From NCBI RefSeq assembly GCF_009828925.2, contig NZ_WUTY02000001.1, positions 4,990,492-5,054,491 of the forward strand: a stretch of DNA of 64,000 bases. The letters are read 5' to 3'. Numbering within the stretch: position 1 is the first letter of the stretch; each line of letters starts with the position of its first letter. A program made the translations under genes and the position numbers. Positions 63,665 through 64,000 of this stretch are shown in pieces. The notes below the pieces were generated by a model. That model had not been told where the DNA came from. It searched no databases and worked only from the letters and a program-made list of their open reading frames with translations. This DNA comes from Methylicorpusculum oleiharenae (lineage in GTDB: Bacteria > Pseudomonadota > Gammaproteobacteria > Methylococcales > Methylomonadaceae).

Positions 63665-64000
63665 TTAACCCTTTTCAAACAAGGCAATGGACTCGACATG
63701 GGCGGTTTGAGGAAACATGTTCATGACCCCTGCTTTGATCAGCTTATAACCCAGCTCATTGACCAGAATTCCGGCATCGCGCGCTAGCGTGGAAGGATTG
63801 CAGGACACATAAACAATGGTTTCCGGCTGCCATTGTTTGAAATGCTGCAACACATCGGACGCACCGGCTCGGGACGGATCCAGCAGAATCTTATTGTATC
63901 GGCGATTGGCCCAAGGGAATTCACTGATGTCTTTGGTTAAATCAGCCGCATGAAATTCAGCGTTGGTAATGCCGTTAAACAGGGCATTTTCTCTGGCATG
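63665..64000 (-). CDS. rlmD: 23S rRNA (uracil-5-)-methyltransferase, C-terminal part
   Basis: The last 111 residues of a gene that continues beyond the window edge. From the edge: HARENALFNGITNAEFHAAD, ILLDPSRAGA, then YVSCNPSTLARD and MFPQTAHVESIALFEKG. These are the motif IV and C-terminal motifs of the TrmA/RlmD family, with the catalytic Cys in VSCNPSTLARD. RlmD methylates U1939 of 23S rRNA. The RlmD assignment over RlmC or TrmA rests on these motifs only. Confidence 0.85.
   Translation of the reverse strand, partial: HARENALFNGITNAEFHAADLTKDISEFPWANRRYNKILLDPSRAGASDVLQHFKQWQPETIVYVSCNPSTLARDAGILVNELGYKLIKAGVMNMFPQTAHVESIALFEKG

Noticed and set aside
1-64000. tRNA, rRNA, CRISPR arrays, phage genes
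   Set aside because: None could be recognised by reading; a covariance-model search would be needed to exclude small RNAs fully.

Overview
The window reads as chromosomal DNA of a gammaproteobacterium of moderate GC content. The yceF / yceD-rpmF-plsX-fabH-fabD-fabG-acpP-fabF-pabC-mltG-tmk-holB-pilZ-tatD order is a gammaproteobacterial hallmark. A PEP-CTERM/exosortase-associated acyltransferase, a DevBCA-type exporter, a SagB-type dehydrogenase, a cysteine-rich copper-storage-like protein and sorbosone-dehydrogenase-like lipoproteins would suit a methanotroph-like member of Methylococcales. That placement is an inference; no rRNA or other marker in the window settles it. I saw no tRNA, rRNA, CRISPR array or prophage.

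Layout. (1) 0.4-6.0 kb: a DevBCA-like ABC exporter followed by two overlapping P-loop GTPase genes. (2) 6.1-12.1 kb: a small periplasmic-binding-protein gene split by a 1.1-kb IS4-superfamily element, then an outer-membrane porin and a convergent sensor GGDEF-EAL protein; together they look like a broken ligand-sensing c-di-GMP module. (3) 12.1-16.6 kb: exosortase-associated acyltransferase, methyltransferase, DUF4405 membrane protein and SagB-like oxidoreductase. (4) 16.6-28.2 kb: housekeeping fatty-acid, lipid and replication cluster, almost all on the minus strand, with an intrinsic terminator between rpmF and plsX. (5) 28.2-33.5 kb: HDOD protein, lytic transglycosylase, a membrane-anchored MutS-like ATPase, folE and dusA. 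(6) 33.8-49.6 kb: a stress/accessory island containing copper-storage-like protein, two sorbosone-dehydrogenase-like lipoproteins in inverted orientation near its two ends, alpha/beta hydrolase, BON protein, glycine-rich membrane stress protein, frameshifted DUF2383 protein, two EF-hand proteins, membrane protein plus 24-aa peptide, a GGDEF-EAL / CheB-CheR-PAS pair, an lmo0937-type peptide and two CsbD proteins. (7) 49.9-56.2 kb: two divergent secreted amidase-signature genes, one a tandem fusion whose second domain has lost catalytic residues. (8) 56.6-64 kb: trkA-trkH potassium uptake, small helical protein, RRM protein, XRE/S24-like regulator, truA, L,D-transpeptidase and the end of rlmD.

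The most interesting signal is non-coding. Five intergenic regions of the stress island carry the same 18-bp element (GTKCG-N3-S-CGTAC-M-GAC, a dyad around CGTAC). Each copy points toward its downstream gene and is followed 18 bp (19 in one case) later by a -10-like hexamer. This suggests one regulator and one promoter architecture for the island. The intergenic spaces also carry at least three families of short inverted-terminus repeats (MITE-like) and several strong hairpins.

The genes probably work together as follows. The fab block makes acyl chains for phospholipid. The stress-island genes look like a co-regulated envelope, osmotic and metal-stress response with c-di-GMP and methylation-type signalling. 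The remaining loci are ordinary core functions interrupted by mobile or repeat DNA.
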